Of a stretch of 64,000 nucleotides of DNA, positions 18,547 to 26,585 are shown piece after piece. Each line of letters opens with the position of its first letter. Within the stretch, counting starts at the first letter, position 1. The stretch is from an uncultured Alphaproteobacteria bacterium (GTDB lineage: Bacteria > Pseudomonadota > Alphaproteobacteria > Methylaequorales > Methylaequoraceae): positions 62,001 to 126,000 of the forward strand of contig CACCPY010000004.1 of the NCBI GenBank assembly GCA_902547955.1, read 5' to 3'. Position numbers and translations under genes: made by a program. The notes beneath the pieces were generated by a model. That model did no database searches. It worked only from the letters and a program-made list of their open reading frames with translations, and was not told where the DNA came from.

Positions 18547-19194
18547 ATGAAAACTTTTAAATTTGCAGACACTTCTGTTTTTTTACACGACCAAGATCTA
18601 CCTGATTTATTGGATTATAAAGATGAAATAGGAATTGATACAGAAACCACCGGACTCAATCTTTCAAGAGACAGATTATGTCTCATACAAATCGGGATTT
18701 CTAGAAAAGAATGTCATTTGATTAAATTGGAAAAATCTGAATTTACAAGTGAAGGTAAATATAAAAATCTGAAAGCTCTACTAAAAAATAGTAAAATAAA
18801 AAAAATTTTCCATTATGCCAGATTTGACTTAGCTGTCATAAAAAAATTTTTTAATATTGATTGTCAAAATATTTTTTGTACCAAAATAGCTTCAAAATTA
18901 GTGAGAACATATACAGACAGACATGGATTAAAAGATTTATGCAAGGAAATATTAGAAGTTGATTTAAATAAATCTCAACAATCAAGTGATTGGTCTGCTT
19001 CTAGCCTATCTAAAAATCAAATTAAATACGCATCTCACGATGTTATTTTTTTATTTGAATTAAAACAAAGGCTTTATGAAATGCTGGTAAGAGAGGATCG
19101 TTTAAAAATTTCAGAAAAAATATTTTCTTTTTTAGAAACTAGAGTTGAATTAGATCTATTAGGATGGATTGATTATGATATTTTTTCACATTAG
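18547..19194 (+). CDS. rnd: ribonuclease D
   Basis: A 215-residue DEDD-family 3'-5' exoribonuclease that trims tRNA precursors. The catalytic motifs are visible: Exo I IDTETTGL (about 34-41), Exo II HYARFDLAV and Exo III YASHDVIFLFEL. It lacks the C-terminal HRDC domain of E. coli RNase D, as is common for the short alphaproteobacterial form. It starts the plus-strand group that continues through kdsD and the lpt genes, with 8 bases to kdsD. Confidence 0.93.
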   Translation: MKTFKFADTSVFLHDQDLPDLLDYKDEIGIDTETTGLNLSRDRLCLIQIGISRKECHLIKLEKSEFTSEGKYKNLKALLKNSKIKKIFHYARFDLAVIKKFFNIDCQNIFCTKIASKLVRTYTDRHGLKDLCKEILEVDLNKSQQSSDWSASSLSKNQIKYASHDVIFLFELKQRLYEMLVREDRLKISEKIFSFLETRVELDLLGWIDYDIFSH

Positions 19195-19202
19195 CAAAAA
19201 AA

Positions 19203-20135
19203 ATGAACCTTAAATCTGGTATAGATGTAATAGATATAGAAATTAAAAGCTTACAACTTTTAAAAAAAAACTTATCCAAAAGTTTCAGCGATACAGTAGA
19301 GTTATTATTCAAGACAAAAGGGAAAATAATTGTATCAGGAATTGGTAAAAGTGGTCATGTAGCATCAAAAATTTCTTCAACATTATCTTCTATTGGATCA
19401 CCTTCTTTTTTTATTCATCCATCTGAAGCAAACCATGGAGACTTAGGAATGATTACAAAAAATGATTCCGTAATATTAATTTCAAATTCTGGAGAAACAT
19501 TGGAATTATTAAGTATTATTTTACATTGTAAAAAACTAGGTGTTCCAATAATCTCAATTACAAGTGAAGAAAAGAGTACATTGGCAAAAAAATCTGAGCT
19601 AGTATTAGAAATTCCAAAAGATGTGGAGGCTTGTCCTCTTGAATTAGCCCCAACCAGTTCCACTACTTGCACACTAGTCTTGGGAGATGCGCTAGCACTA
19701 GCTCTTCTTAAAAAAAGAAAGTTTACTTCAAAAGATTTTTTAGAACTTCACCCAGGTGGGAAGTTAGGAAAAATGCTCCTTAAAGTTGGTGATGTTATGA
19801 AAAAGAAAGATATGATTCCTTTAATAAAAGATGACCAAAAAGTAAGCGAGGCCATTCTTGAAATGACATCAAAAGGTGAAGGGTGTGTTGGTGTTATATC
19901 AAAAAAAGGGGTGTTAAAGGGTATCGTTACTGACGGTGATTTAAGAAGACATATGTCTCCCAATCTACTCAAAAAAAAAGTAACAGAAATTATGACTAAA
20001 AAACCCAAAACCCTTAGTATCGAAACTTCTGTGAGCGATGCAGTAAAATTAATGAATAAACAATCAATAACTAACTATTTTATAACAAAAAAAATGAAGC
20101 CATTAGGAATTATTCATTTACACGATATACTTTAA
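19203..20135 (+). CDS. kdsD: arabinose-5-phosphate isomerase (KdsD/KpsF family)
   Basis: A 310-residue enzyme that converts ribulose 5-phosphate to arabinose 5-phosphate, the first step of Kdo synthesis for LPS. The SIS domain is at about 35-170 (SGIGKSGHVASKISS, EANHGDLGMI, SNSGETLELLS) and two CBS domains fill the C-terminal third (VMKKKDMIPL, DGDLRRHM, TKKPKTLSI). It lies just upstream of lptC-lptA-lptB, so Kdo synthesis and LPS export are encoded together. The length is normal. Confidence 0.95.
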   Translation: MNLKSGIDVIDIEIKSLQLLKKNLSKSFSDTVELLFKTKGKIIVSGIGKSGHVASKISSTLSSIGSPSFFIHPSEANHGDLGMITKNDSVILISNSGETLELLSIILHCKKLGVPIISITSEEKSTLAKKSELVLEIPKDVEACPLELAPTSSTTCTLVLGDALALALLKKRKFTSKDFLELHPGGKLGKMLLKVGDVMKKKDMIPLIKDDQKVSEAILEMTSKGEGCVGVISKKGVLKGIVTDGDLRRHMSPNLLKKKVTEIMTKKPKTLSIETSVSDAVKLMNKQSITNYFITKKMKPLGIIHLHDIL

Positions 20136-20140
20136 GATCT

Positions 20141-20713
20141 ATGGAATACTCTTTTATTATAAAGTCTGTTAAATATTCTTTCCTGCTAGTTTCAATTATA
20201 ATGTTTTCTGTTTTAGCTTTCAAAACTATTCCTAATAAACAAGAAAATGAAAACGTCATAAGTTTTGAAAGTGAAACGTTCTCTTCAGCAAGTCAAATTT
20301 TATCTAAACCTTTATTCGTTGGACTGGATAAAAAAAGAAAACCATTCAAAATAACCGCTCTTAAAGCTACAAGATTAAACAGTAATCAAGAAGAATTTAA
20401 CCTAGAAAGCCCAAAAGGGGAGATAGAAACAGACTCTGAAAAATTCTTTATGAAAGGAAATTTCGGAGTTTATAACAGTAAAAATCAAGTATTAAGAGTT
20501 GAAGGAGATGTCAATTTAACAAATATGAGTTCTATACAATTTTTGACATCTGAGGCATTTTTTGATTTCAGAAAACAAATTCTTTTTGGTGATCAAAATG
20601 TGACTGGGAAGAAAGATGGTTCAGTAATAACAGCCGAGGGTTTTAAAATTTTTAACAAAAAAAATAAAATTATATTTTCTGGAAAGTCAAAATTAATCTT
20701 GAATAAAAAATGA
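20141..20713 (+). CDS. lptC: LPS export bitopic protein LptC
   Basis: A 190-residue protein with one N-terminal membrane helix (about 10-28, YSFLLVSIIMFSVLAF) and a periplasmic beta-jellyroll of the LptC family, with the LptC-like SKPLFVGLDKKRKPFKITA. LptC joins the LptB2FG transporter to LptA in the trans-envelope LPS bridge. It starts 5 bases after kdsD and overlaps lptA by 4 bases. Sequence conservation of this family is low, so the call leans on context as well as topology. Confidence 0.88.
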   Translation: MEYSFIIKSVKYSFLLVSIIMFSVLAFKTIPNKQENENVISFESETFSSASQILSKPLFVGLDKKRKPFKITALKATRLNSNQEEFNLESPKGEIETDSEKFFMKGNFGVYNSKNQVLRVEGDVNLTNMSSIQFLTSEAFFDFRKQILFGDQNVTGKKDGSVITAEGFKIFNKKNKIIFSGKSKLILNKK

Positions 20714-21525
20714 ATTTAATTGTAAAAATTTTTATAACATTCTATTTATTACCATACATTGTTAATTCGCAGCAGATAATCAATCAAAAACAAAACGGCG
20801 GGCCAATAGAAATTTATGCTGAGCAAGGTATTGAATGGCATAAGAACGATAATAAATACTTGGCAATAGGTAATGCAATTGCAAAAAGTGGTAAGATGTC
20901 TGTTAAATCAGACCGAATTGAAGCTTTCTATGAAGAACAGGACAATTCAGGTATGAATATAAAACTTTTAAAAGCTCATAAAGAAGTTGTGGTTACTGAT
21001 GAAAACTTAAAAATTGTTGGTGGTAAATTAGCAGAATACAATTTAAAAAAAGATTACTTTTCAATATTTGGAAAAAAATTAATTTTAACATCGAAGGACA
21101 ATAAATTGGAATCAAAAGAGAAAATGGAATACTGGAGAGAAAAAGGCGTTGCCATAGCGACTGGAAAAGCAAAAGCAAAAAAAGGTAATGAATTCGAGAT
21201 CAAAGCTGAAAAGTTAGTATGGTATCTAAATGAAAATAAAGGCAAAATCGATGTTAAAAAAATTTTTGGTTTCAACAGTGTTTCTATTTTCACCAATAAT
21301 GAAGTAGCATTTAGTGATAAAGCTCTCTATAATAAAGATAGTGGTATTTGTAAATTGTTTGGAAATGTAAAATTACAAAAAGGTGATAGTTTTTTAACAG
21401 GGGATTATGCTGAAGTAGATCTTAACAAAGGTATAAGTAAATTATTACCGGCACCTAACTTGGACAAATTTAACGAAAACAGAGTTAGGGCATTAATTGA
21501 TAAAAAACAGAAGTTTGAGGAATAA
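20710..21525 (+). CDS. lptA: LPS transport periplasmic protein LptA
   Basis: A 271-residue OstA-like protein with an N-terminal signal peptide (FITFYLLPYIVNSQQ) and repeated strands of the LptA jellyroll, for example KYLAIGNAIAKSGKMSVKSD and GICKLFGNVKLQKGDSFLTGDYAEVDL. It carries LPS through the periplasm between LptC and LptD. It overlaps lptC by 4 bases and its stop shares a base with the lptB start. It is longer than E. coli LptA (185 residues), as is often seen in alphaproteobacteria. Confidence 0.9.
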   Translation: MNLIVKIFITFYLLPYIVNSQQIINQKQNGGPIEIYAEQGIEWHKNDNKYLAIGNAIAKSGKMSVKSDRIEAFYEEQDNSGMNIKLLKAHKEVVVTDENLKIVGGKLAEYNLKKDYFSIFGKKLILTSKDNKLESKEKMEYWREKGVAIATGKAKAKKGNEFEIKAEKLVWYLNENKGKIDVKKIFGFNSVSIFTNNEVAFSDKALYNKDSGICKLFGNVKLQKGDSFLTGDYAEVDLNKGISKLLPAPNLDKFNENRVRALIDKKQKFEE

Positions 21526-22277
21526 TGAGCCAGATTGACATACCCTTCGTAGCAATTCACAACAAAGGTCTTGAAATAAAAAATGTTACAAAATCTTATA
21601 ACAAAAAAAAAATTTTAGATAATGTTTCATTAAACCTTAATCGAGGTGAGTCAGTTGCTTTACTGGGCCCTAATGGAGCAGGAAAAACAACTCTTTTTTA
21701 TATTATAATGGGTTTAATAAAAAGGGATGTGGGTTCTATTCTATTAGATAAAAATGAAATCTCTGAGTTACCAATGTACAGAAGATCAAAAATGGGTCTA
21801 GGTTATTTACCTCAGGAAAGCTCAATTTTTAGAGGAATGAATGTCGAGGAAAATATCCTGGCAATACTTCAAAAATCTAATAAGACAAGTATTGAAAAAG
21901 AAAAATTATTGAATAAGTTACTTTCAGACTTCGGAATAGAACATTTAAGGCAGTCTCCCTCATTGTCTTTATCTGGAGGTGAAAGAAGAAGATTAGAAAT
22001 TGCTAGATGTATGGCTTCTAACCCAAACTTTATTTTACTTGATGAACCTTTGGCCGGAATAGATCCCATCGCTATTCAAGATGTTAAAAGTCTAATCCAA
22101 AACCTTAAGAATAAAAACATTGGTGTTTTAATCACCGATCACAATGTAAAAAGTACCCTAGAAATTGTTGACAGAGCATATATAATTTTTGAGGGTAGAG
22201 TTTTATTTGAAGGAAAACCAAGTGAGATTGTTAACAACAAAACCGTTAAAGCGTTTTATTTAGGACAAAACTTTTGA
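21525..22277 (+). CDS. lptB: LPS export ABC transporter ATP-binding protein LptB
   Basis: A 250-residue ABC ATPase that powers LPS extraction by LptFG. The motifs are Walker A GPNGAGKTT, the Q-loop around LPQESSIFRGM, the ABC signature LSGGERRRLEIARC, Walker B FILLDEPLAGID and the H-switch TDHNVK. Position and order after lptC and lptA fix the assignment. It overlaps hpf by 4 bases; in many proteobacteria rpoN lies at this junction, but here there is no room for it. lptF and lptG are not in the window. Confidence 0.97.
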   Translation: MSQIDIPFVAIHNKGLEIKNVTKSYNKKKILDNVSLNLNRGESVALLGPNGAGKTTLFYIIMGLIKRDVGSILLDKNEISELPMYRRSKMGLGYLPQESSIFRGMNVEENILAILQKSNKTSIEKEKLLNKLLSDFGIEHLRQSPSLSLSGGERRRLEIARCMASNPNFILLDEPLAGIDPIAIQDVKSLIQNLKNKNIGVLITDHNVKSTLEIVDRAYIIFEGRVLFEGKPSEIVNNKTVKAFYLGQNF

Positions 22278-22852
22278 CTTCACTCAATGCTATAACAGTT
22301 GCTGGTAAGCAAACAAAAATTGGTAAATCTTTATCAATTTATGTAAAAGAAAATCTAGAGACTACTCTGAAAAAATTTTTCAAAAATTTTATAAACTCAA
22401 GTGTTCTTTTTTCAAAAGACACTTTTAATTTTAAATGTGAAATTAGCATCCACTTAGAAGGATCTATTTTCGTTAAATCCAATGCATTAAGCAATGATCC
22501 CTATGGATCTTTTAACCTTGCAAACGAAAAAATAAAGAAAAGAATTAGAAGGTATCACAGAAAACTTACTGATCACAGATTTAATAACACAAAATCTTTA
22601 AAATACGTAAGGGCCAATGAGTATGTAATTAAAGATCCTGAAACAATTAAAAGCGGTGAAGTTGCCAATGAGCCAATTATAATAGCTGAGTCCGAAGAGT
22701 TAATTAAAACTATATCTGTGGGTGAAGCTCTAATGCTTATGAAACTTAATGATCAAAATGCAATTTTTTTCAAAAATATCCAAACAAAAAGATTAAATCT
22801 TTTGTTCAAAAGATCAGATGGAAATATTGGATGGCTTGATCCAAAGAAGTAA
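22274..22852 (+). CDS. hpf: ribosome hibernation promoting factor, long form
   Basis: A 192-residue HPF. The N-terminal S30AE domain (about 1-105) has the beta-alpha fold and basic surface (IKKRIRRYHRKLTDH), and the C-terminal domain (about 130-190; GEALMLMKLNDQNAIFFKN) is the dimerisation module of long HPF that pairs 70S particles into 100S dimers. It overlaps lptB by 4 bases and ends 1 base before the ptsN start. In the usual lptB-rpoN-hpf-ptsN order rpoN is missing here. Confidence 0.93.
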   Translation: MTSLNAITVAGKQTKIGKSLSIYVKENLETTLKKFFKNFINSSVLFSKDTFNFKCEISIHLEGSIFVKSNALSNDPYGSFNLANEKIKKRIRRYHRKLTDHRFNNTKSLKYVRANEYVIKDPETIKSGEVANEPIIIAESEELIKTISVGEALMLMKLNDQNAIFFKNIQTKRLNLLFKRSDGNIGWLDPKK

Positions 22853-22853
22853 A

Positions 22854-23300
22854 ATGAAATTACATGAATTTATATCACTGAACTCAATATTCGTTGGCGT
22901 CAATGTTGATAGTAAAAAAAACGTATTTAAAACTGTTGCCAATTTTTTTGAGAAAAAGAACCCAGAGCTATCTGGAAAGATCACTGAAAAACTCAATGAG
23001 AGAGAAAAGCTTGGAACTACTGCCGTTGGGAATGGTGTTGCAATTCCCCATACAAAAATTGAAGGCTTAAAAAAAACTCAAGTATTATTTATCAAATTAA
23101 ATACTAAAATAGATTTTTCTGCCTCTGATGAAAAATTTGTTGACATTATTTTCTCAATTATTACGCCAGAAACATCGCAGTCTGAACACCTGCTGATATT
23201 GTCCGCTATTTCAAATTTTTTAAAAAAAAAGGGGTGTATCGAAAAGTTAAGAAAACTTGATTCTGCGGAAGAAATATACAAGTTATTCGGACTTGCCTAG
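22854..23300 (+). CDS. ptsN: PTS IIA-like nitrogen regulatory protein PtsN
   Basis: A 148-residue EIIA-Ntr domain, starting at the ATG at 22854, one base after hpf; a longer in-frame start would overlap hpf and lacks family support. The phosphorylated histidine is His66 in GNGVAIPHTKI, followed by the domain core (FIKLNTKIDFSA, SIITPETSQSEHLLILSAIS). It is the output protein of the nitrogen PTS, and its phosphate donor is likely the HPr-EI fusion near 43-45 kb. It converges on the DUF1150 gene with a 4-base overlap. Confidence 0.94.
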   Translation: MKLHEFISLNSIFVGVNVDSKKNVFKTVANFFEKKNPELSGKITEKLNEREKLGTTAVGNGVAIPHTKIEGLKKTQVLFIKLNTKIDFSASDEKFVDIIFSIITPETSQSEHLLILSAISNFLKKKGCIEKLRKLDSAEEIYKLFGLA

Positions 23301-23524
23301 TGTAAACTTATATACCTCAAACCTGATTGCATAATTGCTGCAATAGCTGACTCTTTACTGTCAAAAGCAGCTAAGAGAGTCCCATCCGAGCCGTAAACTG
23401 AAAAAATATCGGTAGAGAAATTTTTTTCTTCGTGTATTTCTTTTTTAACAAAAGCGTAGCTTAAGTTTTCTTTATCTAAAAGAAAAACTTCGTTTTGACT
23501 ATTTTTATTTGTGTGATCTGCCAT
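23297..23524 (-). CDS. DUF1150 family protein
   Basis: A 75-residue protein of the DUF1150 family, which in alphaproteobacteria almost always follows an Hsp20 gene. Visible landmarks are YAFVKKE and the C-terminal half VYGSDGTLLAAFDSKESAIAAIMQSGL. The function is unknown; the pairing suggests a part in heat or protein-aggregation response. It overlaps the hsp20 end by 20 bases and the ptsN end by 4 bases on the opposite strand. Confidence 0.85.
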   Translation of the reverse strand: MADHTNKNSQNEVFLLDKENLSYAFVKKEIHEEKNFSTDIFSVYGSDGTLLAAFDSKESAIAAIMQSGLRYISLH

Positions 23525-23972
23525 TTTCCAAACTAATTAATTTATCATTGAGTTTATTTTTATTATCTTTAATTTCGATTTTTTTAGATTCTTCATTGTT
23601 TATTGGTTGAGATAAGTCTACAAATAAAAGACCGTTTTCCATTGAGGCTTCGTCTACTTCGATTCCCTCTGCTAAAATGAAATTTCTCTGAAATTGCCTA
23701 GTGGCAATCCCACGGTGAATAAAAATTTTATCAGTATCATCCTCAGGCCTATATCCTTTAATTTGAAGTTGATTACCTTCTAAATTTATTTCTAAATTTT
23801 TTTTTTCAAAACCAGCTACTGCTATCGTAATTCTTAACAAATTGGATGAAAGTTGTTCGATATTATACGGAGGATATGAATCACTTGATAATTTGGAAAT
23901 TCTATCAATGGTACGTTCGAACTGTTCAAATCCCAAAAGAAATGGGCTGTTAAATACTGACATTCTACTCAT
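23505..23972 (-). CDS. Hsp20/alpha-crystallin family small heat shock protein
   Basis: A 155-residue IbpA-type chaperone. I chose the ATG at 23970-23972 because MSRMSVFNSPFLLGFE matches family N-termini; an ATG 30 bases upstream would add ten residues. The alpha-crystallin domain runs from about 33 to 125 (NLLRITIAVAGFEKKNLEI, QLQIKGYRPED, IHRGIATRQFQRNFIL). It holds unfolded proteins for refolding. It is coupled to DUF1150. A hairpin in the leader at 24001-24025 and a GAGGA just before the ATG may govern translation. Confidence 0.93.
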   Translation of the reverse strand: MSRMSVFNSPFLLGFEQFERTIDRISKLSSDSYPPYNIEQLSSNLLRITIAVAGFEKKNLEINLEGNQLQIKGYRPEDDTDKIFIHRGIATRQFQRNFILAEGIEVDEASMENGLLFVDLSQPINNEESKKIEIKDNKNKLNDKLISLENGRSHK

Positions 23973-24000
23973 AAATCCTCTATTCGTTGAGCGATTAAAC

Positions 24001-24025
24001 AAGAACCTTACTTATAAGCGTTCTT
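24001..24025 (-). promoter_or_regulatory. hairpin in the hsp20 leader
   Basis: On the transcribed strand, AAGAAC pairs with GUUCUU and, inside it, CUUA pairs with UAAG around a four-base loop, with one bulged G. The stem ends 28 bases before the hsp20 ATG. It may be an RNA structure or an operator; the Shine-Dalgarno itself is outside the stem, so a classical thermometer is not shown. Confidence 0.4.
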
Positions 24026-24128
24026 TAATATATTTATTACACTATGGTATTTAATTCAACTATTTTTACAGTAAAAATATTATTTTTCAGAAAAGAAGTT
24101 TTAAAGATCATTAGGAAAAGTTCCTTTT

Positions 24129-24896
24129 TTAGTTAATATTTTTTCTTTTTTTCTTTAAAATTTCCTCTGATTCAAAAATTTTTATTTCTAACTCTTGCAA
24201 CTTCTTTTTTTTTTCTAATAACTTCTTTTCTTCCTCAAGTAATTCTTTTTCTATATTTAACTTTTGTTCCATTTTTAACAGCTGCGCCTCTTTATCCTTT
24301 ATTTCATTTTCACTGGAATTTGGGTTTTGGGTTTTGTTTTCATCAATAACATTATTTAGAGCCCCATGAGCTCCAGTTTGAACTGGCCTTTTTTTTTCCT
24401 TTTCTTTTGGTTTGTTTATTATATTTACTGACTTATTTAGAGGAGGATTATCGTAATCGACTTTTTTTTTGTTTTTTAAGTAAACTATAAATTCCTCAAC
24501 TTCTTTCGTTGAATGTCCTTTTATTACTTTTCGATCCTGATAATCAAGGGGATATCCCTCCGCACATACGTCTGAAATTTTGTTGAGAAGCTTTTTATAC
24601 CTTTGAAAAAAATGTATTTCATCAACTGCATAATCTTGCGCACACAAATGTGGATCATGAGTACATAGTTTTGAGTTTTGAAAGATTACAAAAGCTTTTT
24701 TATAACATTTTCTTTGCCTCCAACTTTTATATGAAACTCCTGATCCAATGTAATTTTCAATCTCACTTTCTTTTTGGTTTTCGTTGCGGAAAGTCTCTCC
24801 AGGTATCAATAGCTTATAAGAATTAACAGTGTTTGCAGAGGCGTTTTGATTTGAAAATAAAAATAAAAGTAAAACAATTAAATATATTTTAGTAAT
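24129..24896 (-). CDS. secreted cysteine-containing protein with C-terminal coiled coil, start unresolved
   Basis: After the tRNA-Ala gene the frame reads a clear signal peptide (KIYLIVLLLFLFSNQNASA), then a compact region with five cysteines (KCYKKAF, LCTHDPHLCAQDYA, DVCAEGYPL) and a long Glu/Lys coiled coil over about the last 60 residues (KLNIEKELLEEEKKLLEKK). No ATG, GTG or TTG lies between the tRNA and the signal peptide. An ATT at 24894-24896, sharing the tRNA terminal A, is the best candidate; an ATG at 24999-25001 would translate the whole tRNA and is implausible. I do not recognise the family. Confidence 0.6.
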   Translation of the reverse strand: MTKIYLIVLLLFLFSNQNASANTVNSYKLLIPGETFRNENQKESEIENYIGSGVSYKSWRQRKCYKKAFVIFQNSKLCTHDPHLCAQDYAVDEIHFFQRYKKLLNKISDVCAEGYPLDYQDRKVIKGHSTKEVEEFIVYLKNKKKVDYDNPPLNKSVNIINKPKEKEKKRPVQTGAHGALNNVIDENKTQNPNSSENEIKDKEAQLLKMEQKLNIEKELLEEEKKLLEKKKKLQELEIKIFESEEILKKKRKNIN

Positions 24897-24971
24897 GGTG
24901 GAGCTGGACGGGATCGAACCGACGACCTTCTGAATGCCATCCAGACGCTCTCCCAACTGAGCTACAGCCCC
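24896..24971 (-). tRNA. tRNA-Ala (GGC)
   Basis: A 76-nt tRNA on the minus strand with acceptor stem GGGGCUG/CAGCUCC, anticodon GGC at 24936-24938 in a seven-base loop closed by UCUGG/UCAGA, a T loop UUCGAUC and an encoded CCA at 24896-24898. It lies immediately upstream of the secreted coiled-coil gene on the same strand. Confidence 0.96.
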
Positions 24972-25061
24972 TTTTTTTTTTAAGCTTTGATTTTGAAACA
25001 TTGAAAATATCTATATTGTAAATATAATTTATTAATACTTCACTTAATTAATTATTACACT

Positions 25062-26201
25062 ATGTCTTATTTTTTTAAATTATTTTTTTTTGTTTTTTTC
25101 TTCAATAATCTTAATGCAGAAGTCCCAGTTCATGACTTTAAAAAATATAAAGTAGTTACAGAAAAACTTAAGTTAAAAGAAGTGGTGAAGGGACTCAATC
25201 ATCCATGGGGATTGACCTTCATTGATGAAGAAAATTTAATAGTAACGGAAAAAAACGGAGGACTTTTAAAAATAAATATTAATTCAAAAAAGGTAACAAA
25301 GGTTAAACATAAAATAAATAGTATTCCTTTTGATGGCAGCGATCAAGGAGGGTTGCTCGATGTTTTATATGATAATGGTTTTTTGTACTTTTCGTATAGT
25401 CATCAGTTTGAAAATACAAAAACAAGTAAAAAACTTTACAGTACTGCAATTAGCAGAGGTAGGTTGATTGATAATGAAATAAAAAATCTAGAGTTACTGC
25501 TTTTAGGTAAACCTAAATTGTCAAAAAATATTCATTGGGGATCACGAATAGTTATCAATAAAAATCTTTTGTATGCAGGCTTTGGTGAAAGAGGTTTAGG
25601 TATGATAGCTCAAGATCCTTCTAAACATCCTGGAAGCATTATTAGAATTAATATTGATGGATCCATCCCTAAAGATAACCCTCACAACACAAACAAACCA
25701 AATTGGCTGCCTGAAATTTATCAAATTGGTATAAGAAACCCTCAAGGTATGGCAATATCTCCTAAAAATAAAAAAATTTATTTTTCTCAGCATGGTCCAC
25801 GTGGCGGTGATAACATTGGAATTTTGAAAAAAAGTGGAAATTTTGGTTGGAAGGTTGTTGCCTGGGGAGGCACAGAATACTATGGAGCAAAAATTGGAAC
25901 TGAACCTTTTAAAAAAAAATACGATCTTCCAATAATATCCTGGGTACCTTCAATAGGAGTTGGACAAATAAACTTTTATTCAGGAAATACTTTTCCAGAG
26001 TGGGATGGCAATTTAATTGTAAGTGCAACAAAAGCCGGTCTATTATTTAGGCTAGTGTTAGAAAACGATAAGGTAGTTGAGCAAGAAATTATATTGAATA
26101 ATGAAATTGGACGTATAAGAGATTTCGAAGTTGGTGCTAATGGTGACATTTTTTTGATAGTAGATGACGATGACTCATCTCTTTGGCATTTATCTAGATA
26201 A
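25062..26201 (+). CDS. PQQ-dependent aldose/sorbosone dehydrogenase-like protein (YliI/Asd family)
   Basis: A 379-residue periplasmic six-bladed propeller with an N-terminal signal peptide (FKLFFFVFFFNNLNAE). Family landmarks are GLNHPWGLTFID, SIPFDGSDQGGLLDVLYD, IHWGSRIVINKN, IRNPQGMAISP, QHGPRGGDNI and WVPSIGVGQINFYSG. Members such as E. coli YliI oxidise aldoses with PQQ. Whether this organism makes PQQ cannot be told from the window. It is divergent from tRNA-Ala and converges on the TIGR02300 gene. Confidence 0.9.
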   Translation: MSYFFKLFFFVFFFNNLNAEVPVHDFKKYKVVTEKLKLKEVVKGLNHPWGLTFIDEENLIVTEKNGGLLKININSKKVTKVKHKINSIPFDGSDQGGLLDVLYDNGFLYFSYSHQFENTKTSKKLYSTAISRGRLIDNEIKNLELLLLGKPKLSKNIHWGSRIVINKNLLYAGFGERGLGMIAQDPSKHPGSIIRINIDGSIPKDNPHNTNKPNWLPEIYQIGIRNPQGMAISPKNKKIYFSQHGPRGGDNIGILKKSGNFGWKVVAWGGTEYYGAKIGTEPFKKKYDLPIISWVPSIGVGQINFYSGNTFPEWDGNLIVSATKAGLLFRLVLENDKVVEQEIILNNEIGRIRDFEVGANGDIFLIVDDDDSSLWHLSR

Positions 26202-26220
26202 TACCTTGTAATGGATAAAT

Positions 26221-26538
26221 TTACTGATCCTCATCTCTATTAATTTCAACCATTTCATCCACCGAATCCTCATCATCAGTTTCAATACCTACGTCAACAT
26301 CTACGTCTGGATTTAAACCCTCATCATTCACGATATCGCTAGATTTGTCCTCAGTTTCTGGAATCGATGCTTCTGCTTTTACAACTTTAGGAGGTCTTCC
26401 TCTTTTTGAAACATTTGTCAGCAAAGAGTTGACGGTTGCACCACAGTTTGGACAAATAATTGGGAACTTCCCAAAATCAAAAAAGAGGGTACTACAACTA
26501 GTGCATTTTCTTTTTGCTCCTTTATCAAAATCTTCCAT
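26221..26538 (-). CDS. TIGR02300 family protein (zinc-ribbon, acidic tail)
   Basis: A 105-residue protein with an N-terminal CxxC pair (KCTSCSTLFFDF) and a second CxxC pair (IICPNCGATV), forming a small zinc ribbon, followed by a tail very rich in Asp and Glu. This is the alphaproteobacterial TIGR02300 (FYDLN acid) family, of unknown function. The FYDLN motif reads FFDFG here. It converges with the sugar dehydrogenase and is divergent from aroA with a 47-base spacer. Confidence 0.88.
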   Translation of the reverse strand: MEDFDKGAKRKCTSCSTLFFDFGKFPIICPNCGATVNSLLTNVSKRGRPPKVVKAEASIPETEDKSSDIVNDEGLNPDVDVDVGIETDDEDSVDEMVEINRDEDQ

Positions 26539-26585
26539 TTTAGAGTTCCTTTAATAAAATAAATGAATTATATATAAAAATTAGA

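Noticed and set aside
24896-25001. Translation of the tRNA-Ala as the N-terminus of the secreted protein
   Set aside because: The frame from ATG 24999-25001 reads GAVAQLGERL, the well-known spurious translation of a tRNA gene; the cloverleaf is complete.
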